A stretch of 64,000 bases of DNA from NCBI GenBank assembly GCA_003116975.1, contig BGKB01000047.1:62001-126000 (forward strand), read 5' to 3'. The position numbers were made by a program, and so were the translations under genes. Positions 61,001-64,000 of the stretch are shown here, one piece after another (position 1 is the first letter of the stretch; the number at the start of each line of letters is the position of its first letter). Origin of the DNA: Aurantiochytrium sp. KH105. Its lineage: Eukaryota > Sar > Bigyra > Thraustochytrida > Thraustochytriidae. Below the pieces are notes generated by a model. The model was not told the DNA's origin. It ran no database searches and was given only the letters and a program-made list of their open reading frames with translations.

Positions 61001-63296
61001 CGAGCCTTTCGCTGACCCTCAACCCGATAATTCGCGAGGTCATGTCCATTCTGTGCAGTGCCCTGCTCTTCACCTCGCTCATTGGCGACTTTTTGCCACG
61101 CATCAACCCCGCCATGGACACAACCTCGCGCCGAGCCACACGTTTTGGAAAGCTCGTCGGGGTTCGTCTTGCGATTTCGCTCTCCATGTGTGTCATTGTG
61201 GCCGGCCTCATCGCCTTCCATGAGGTCCTGTACACAACACGACTTGCCGGTAGCGATGCCTACATGTCTTTTGATGCCGAAAACGTGAACAGCGAGATCG
61301 TCGCCGATGACACGGGCTTTGACAACAATCTCTCTGAAGGCCAAGCACCTGTCCTTCACTTTTGCAACTGGCAAAGCGCAGAGTCTTCTTGCCAGCGACC
61401 TGCAAACGCTGTCGCTGCTGCAGTGAGTACGAGAATCGCTGAAGCCACGGGGAAGCTCTATGTGCGAAGCCCGATGCATTTTGTGGTTGGCTGTCTGGCG
61501 TTTGCGTCCGTGTCTCGCTTTTTGCTCGAACGTAATTTGATGAACGCTCTGCACGCACTCGCATTGATGATGCTGAGTGTGCTTTCGCTTTCGTCGAATG
61601 CGAAAATGTCCACCTCGGCGCTCGGCCTCGCCATTGTTCATGGTGCCAGCGAGCTGCACGCCTCTATTAGCGCTGCGCGTACCTTGCTAGGACTCCGGGG
61701 CCTCATGTGGAATGATAGTCTTTACCGGCGTGCTTGGAGCATTGACATTTCCAGCATGCTGATCATCCGCTGGGTTCCCGTGCCGGTGCTTTTGTCTCGC
61801 GTCATTCTTCGTGCGCCGTGGCCTGTTTTGCTTGCCATCTGCATGATTGCCGTTCGAGAGACTTCGGTGCTCATCGACACACTTCTCGCGTTGAAGGAGG
61901 ATTACGAGAACCGCCTCAATGCAGCTGACCTGTTGGATCAGGCGCGCAACCGTGACGAGATCGTCAACGCCATGGTCGGTGAGAAAGCACGTCGCAACGA
62001 GGCTGCTGCTAATGCTGATGCTACTACTCCCGTGGCACTTCGTACGTGACGATTCGACCTCAATTGCGCACCTCGCGCCTCGTTACCGTGTCGCTCGATA
62101 GTTCGCCAAAGAAACTGCTTGGACAACTAACATCTTTGCTTCTTTTTACGCTTCTCTACATATGGCCTTCCTTCTTGTCTGCCCGTCCGTCATCTGCACG
62201 CTCTGATTTACCTTTCAACCCACTCGCAGGTTCTGGAATTTACCATGGAACACTCTATCACCAGCGCAACAAGGTTGAAGGCGCTTCCCCAGCTCGGCAC
62301 ACTTTCAAGTACAACGTTTGGATGGCCTTGGTGAATCTGGATGAGGTGAAACGAGGCGAAGCCTTCGACGACACGCAATTTATCAGCGCGAATCGTGCGA
62401 ATATCTTTTCATGGTACCGCAAGGATCACTTTGTAGGAACCCAAGGAGCTGCTCAGCCACTTGATGAGTGCGTGAGGGATCTCGTCAAGGAGCGGACCGG
62501 ACGCGCCGTTTCCGCCAATGGCTCTGTCCTCTTACTTACCAACATTCGTTGCTTTGGATTTTCTTTCAACCCCGTCTCCGTGTACTACTGTCTCAATGCC
62601 TCGGGGACGGCTCTAGAAGCCGCCGTGCTCGAAGTTTCCAACACGCCTTGGTTACAGAAGCGAATGTACGTCCTTCCCTTCTTCGACGACGACGACGACG
62701 ACGACTGCAAGCACAAAGACGACTTGAACGAAAAGAAACGTGTGTGGCGCTCCAAGTGGAAGAAGGACTTCCACGTGAGTCCCTTTTTCGACGTTTTCTT
62801 CAATTACGAGTGGGTTCTCAACCTTCCCCGGGAACACATCAACATCCGTGCCCTCAGCACCCGGCGAAATCCGGAGACAGACGGCGCAGACGAGGCTCCT
62901 GCGCGCAAAGACGAGCCGTGGACACAAGTGGTCGGCACGGCCCCAACTGATCTTTTGCAAGAGAGAATCGCCTCGGAGCAAGGCGACGAGGAGAGGGAGT
63001 CTCGTACATTTGTTGTCAACCTCAACCTGCAGCGAGCTTCGGCCAGCGAGCGATGGCGTCAGCTGCTTCACCAGCCGCTCATGACCTTTTCCATCGTCCT
63101 GTACATTCATGTGCACGCCTTTATTGTGATGGTTCGCAAGGGCTGCGCGCAAAAGTTGACGCCGCGGAACGCTCCGGGTCTTGGCCTCGGAGACGCCGCG
63201 CGACATTTACTAATCTTCATAATTGCAGGTCTCGCAGGCATCTGGCGCATTCTAACAGCCCCATTTGTCAAGACGCGGGCGCAAGCCCGGATCTAG
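58036..63296 (+). CDS. Fused FAD oxidoreductase - CFA synthase-like methyltransferase - membrane domain - DUF1365 protein
   Basis: Exons 58036-61978 and 62230-63296, joined in frame, give about 1669 residues. Residues ~28-475 are an FAD amine-oxidase-type enzyme (VAVVGSGIAGLAS, then LFEREDRLGGHSLTF; late FAGAWLGSGFHEDGIRSAL). Residues ~500-955 are a CFA-synthase-like domain (AHYDAGNSMYKLF ~650, VLEIGCGWGSFA ~714, SIEMLEAVGHDHLPEYFE ~808, GGHMPCEASI). Residues ~975-1290 hold about seven hydrophobic helices. A DUF1365 domain completes it (SGIYHGTLYH, CFGFSFNPVSVYYC, EVSNTPWL, KDFHVSPFFD), with a final hydrophobic segment. DUF1365, this FAD family and CFA synthase are operon partners in many bacteria and linked to unusual membrane fatty acids. 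The FAD-CFA order also occurs in plant cyclopropane synthases. Product is unknown. Without splicing, a 1337-residue form ends at 62049. Confidence 0.85.
61979..62229 (+). other. Frame-linking intron of the fused lipid enzyme gene
   Basis: Donor G|GTGAGA and acceptor CACTCGCAG|GT, preceded by a long pyrimidine-rich tract (about 62130-62220). Removal joins GTC G to GT TCT, giving MVG|SGIYHG, and keeps the frame across the stop at 62047-62049. The DUF1365 frame has no ATG between its opening and the domain, so it must be reached by splicing from upstream. Confidence 0.78.
62690..62707. repeat. In-frame (GAC)n repeat
   Basis: A run of GAC codons gives a poly-Asp tract inside the DUF1365 domain, between the EVSNTPWL and KDFHVSPF motifs. 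It is probably a surface-loop insertion. Confidence 0.7.
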
Positions 63297-63441
63297 CTTA
63301 GAAGAGGACTCTTTGTGGTACAAAGCTTCCTTTTGGTGAGCTCGATAGCTCAAGAGGGAAAAAAAACAGAGCTGTCGACGCTTGCTTGTTTCCTGAATTA
63401 GCCAAAAAATGTTATCCGTCTTTGTTGCTCTGTTATAATAT

Positions 63442-63804
63442 TCAGATCTCGTCTAGCGAAGGGGCAGCGGAGCCCGTGGCGGGCGGCGGCGGTGTCTGCG
63501 CTGTGCCCTCTTGAGCCGATGAGGACTCTTGAGCGCCTCCGAGCTGGTCAATCTCTGCCTGCTTGGACTGGACGCTTTGAGCCAGTTCGTCAATCTTGGC
63601 CTTGTAGCTGGCATAGACTGCGTCGCGCTTTACTTGGTCGTCCCAAAAGGCAAAGACCTCGACGCCGAATTCGTGCTTGAGCTTGGTCTGCTTGCGGCGC
63701 AAAAGCTCAATCTCGGCCTTGAGCTTGGTACGTTGCGCGGTACGCTTAGAGGCATCGCGGGCGTCGGCAAGTCCGGATTTTGTGCGCGACCAAAAGTCAG
63801 ACAT
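63442..63804 (-). CDS. Small coiled-coil protein of unknown function
   Basis: 120 residues from ATG 63804 with a GA-rich leader just before it. The start MSDFWSRTKSGLADARDASK is followed by a helix with heptad pattern (KLKAEIELLRRKQTKLKHEFG), then FAFWDD and a second helix (ASYKAKIDELAQSVQSKQAEI). The tail is Ala/Pro/Ser-rich, ending SLDEI. Short proteins of this type (amphipathic start, EFGVEVF motif, two helices) occur in many protists. I know of no established function. Two hairpin-forming helices suggest a membrane-associated or trafficking adaptor, which is only a guess. Confidence 0.75.
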   Translation of the reverse strand: MSDFWSRTKSGLADARDASKRTAQRTKLKAEIELLRRKQTKLKHEFGVEVFAFWDDQVKRDAVYASYKAKIDELAQSVQSKQAEIDQLGGAQESSSAQEGTAQTPPPPATGSAAPSLDEI

Positions 63805-64000
63805 GGCGCTTTCCAGAGTCTTTCTTCTCCTCCGATTTCTTCTACTTCTTCTTCACTCCTTTCTGTGTTTTGAAGCGTATACGAAGGTTCTTCTGGCTGC
63901 TTGTTCTGCAGAAGCGAAGTTCTTTGTTGGTCTCCTTGCTTCGCACGCCGGGTACGCGGGCACGTGGACAAGCGGCACGTCGCTGGGCCTCACTGCTTGG
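63805..64000. other. Right-edge region, leader of the small gene
   Basis: On the minus strand the first ~50 bases are GA-rich and read as the 5' leader of the small coiled-coil gene. The plus strand shows an open Leu-rich frame to the edge, discussed among rejected items. Confidence 0.45.

Noticed and set aside
59365-61659. Long minus-strand frame (764 codons) opposite the fused lipid enzyme
   Set aside because: It is the shadow of a GC-biased plus-strand gene whose domains are unmistakable; the minus translation matches no family.
62046-63296. DUF1365 frame as an independent gene
   Set aside because: It opens only through GTG. The first true ATG codon lies inside the domain, and a clean in-frame splice connects it to the upstream gene.
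63803-64000. Plus-strand open frame from ATG 63803 to the right edge with a Leu-rich, signal-peptide-like start
   Set aside because: Its start overlaps the start codon of the small minus-strand gene, and the Leu run is just the complement of that gene's GA-rich leader. It cannot be fully excluded because the frame runs off the window.
1-64000. tRNA, rRNA or CRISPR features
   Set aside because: I looked for T-loop type signatures (GGTTCRA) and regular spaced repeats and saw none that held up; a covariance-model scan would be needed to be sure.

Overview
The window is nuclear DNA of a GC-rich, compact eukaryotic microbe. Genes lie on both strands, have few short GT-AG introns (about 90-250 bases), and several carry AATAAA-type signals just past the stop. 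The gene set fits a heterotrophic stramenopile, most likely a thraustochytrid (Labyrinthulea). It combines a delta-12 desaturase and other lipid enzymes, a hybrid histidine kinase, and flagellar genes: a kelch-bearing outer-arm dynein heavy chain, a tubulin ligase-like polyglutamylase and an SDS22-type LRR protein. The lineage call is inferred from gene content, not from a marker gene.

Layout. 1-2090: start of a coiled-coil gene running off the left edge, then a repeat-rich spacer. 2091-10967: a 3-ketoacyl reductase-like SDR, a TPR-like protein, a three-exon ABM protein, an ABHD18-type hydrolase, an ankyrin protein and an LRR protein. 11084-20043: a TMEM222/RTE1 protein, a three-UIM protein, an unknown gene, a TTLL enzyme and a DFR/CCR-like extended SDR. 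20044-24756: a long spacer holding the delta-12 desaturase. 24545-28230: an apparently single-ORF DNA transposon-like element with a Cys-rich head and a DDE-like core. 29618-32036: two tandem THEM6-type thioesterase-fold genes with an intron at the same position. 32512-38112: a glutaredoxin fused to an apparently inactive phosphatase domain, then two unknown genes. 38113-51561: the intronless dynein heavy chain. 51890-54115: the hybrid histidine kinase. 54698-63296: a cyclopropane-synthase-like methyltransferase divergent from a giant fused lipid enzyme. 63442-63804: a small coiled-coil protein.

The most interesting locus is 58036-63296. An FAD oxidoreductase, a cyclopropane-fatty-acid-synthase-like methyltransferase and a membrane domain occupy one frame. 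An in-frame intron (61979-62229) appears to join them to a DUF1365 domain that has no usable ATG of its own. These three enzyme families are neighbours in many bacterial operons, so this looks like an operon condensed into one eukaryotic polypeptide of about 1669 residues. Together with the methyltransferase at 54698 and the desaturase at 22669, the window is rich in enzymes that make or modify unsaturated acyl chains.

All gene calls come from reading the translation by eye. No database search was possible, and splice sites were chosen by frame, consensus and domain continuity.
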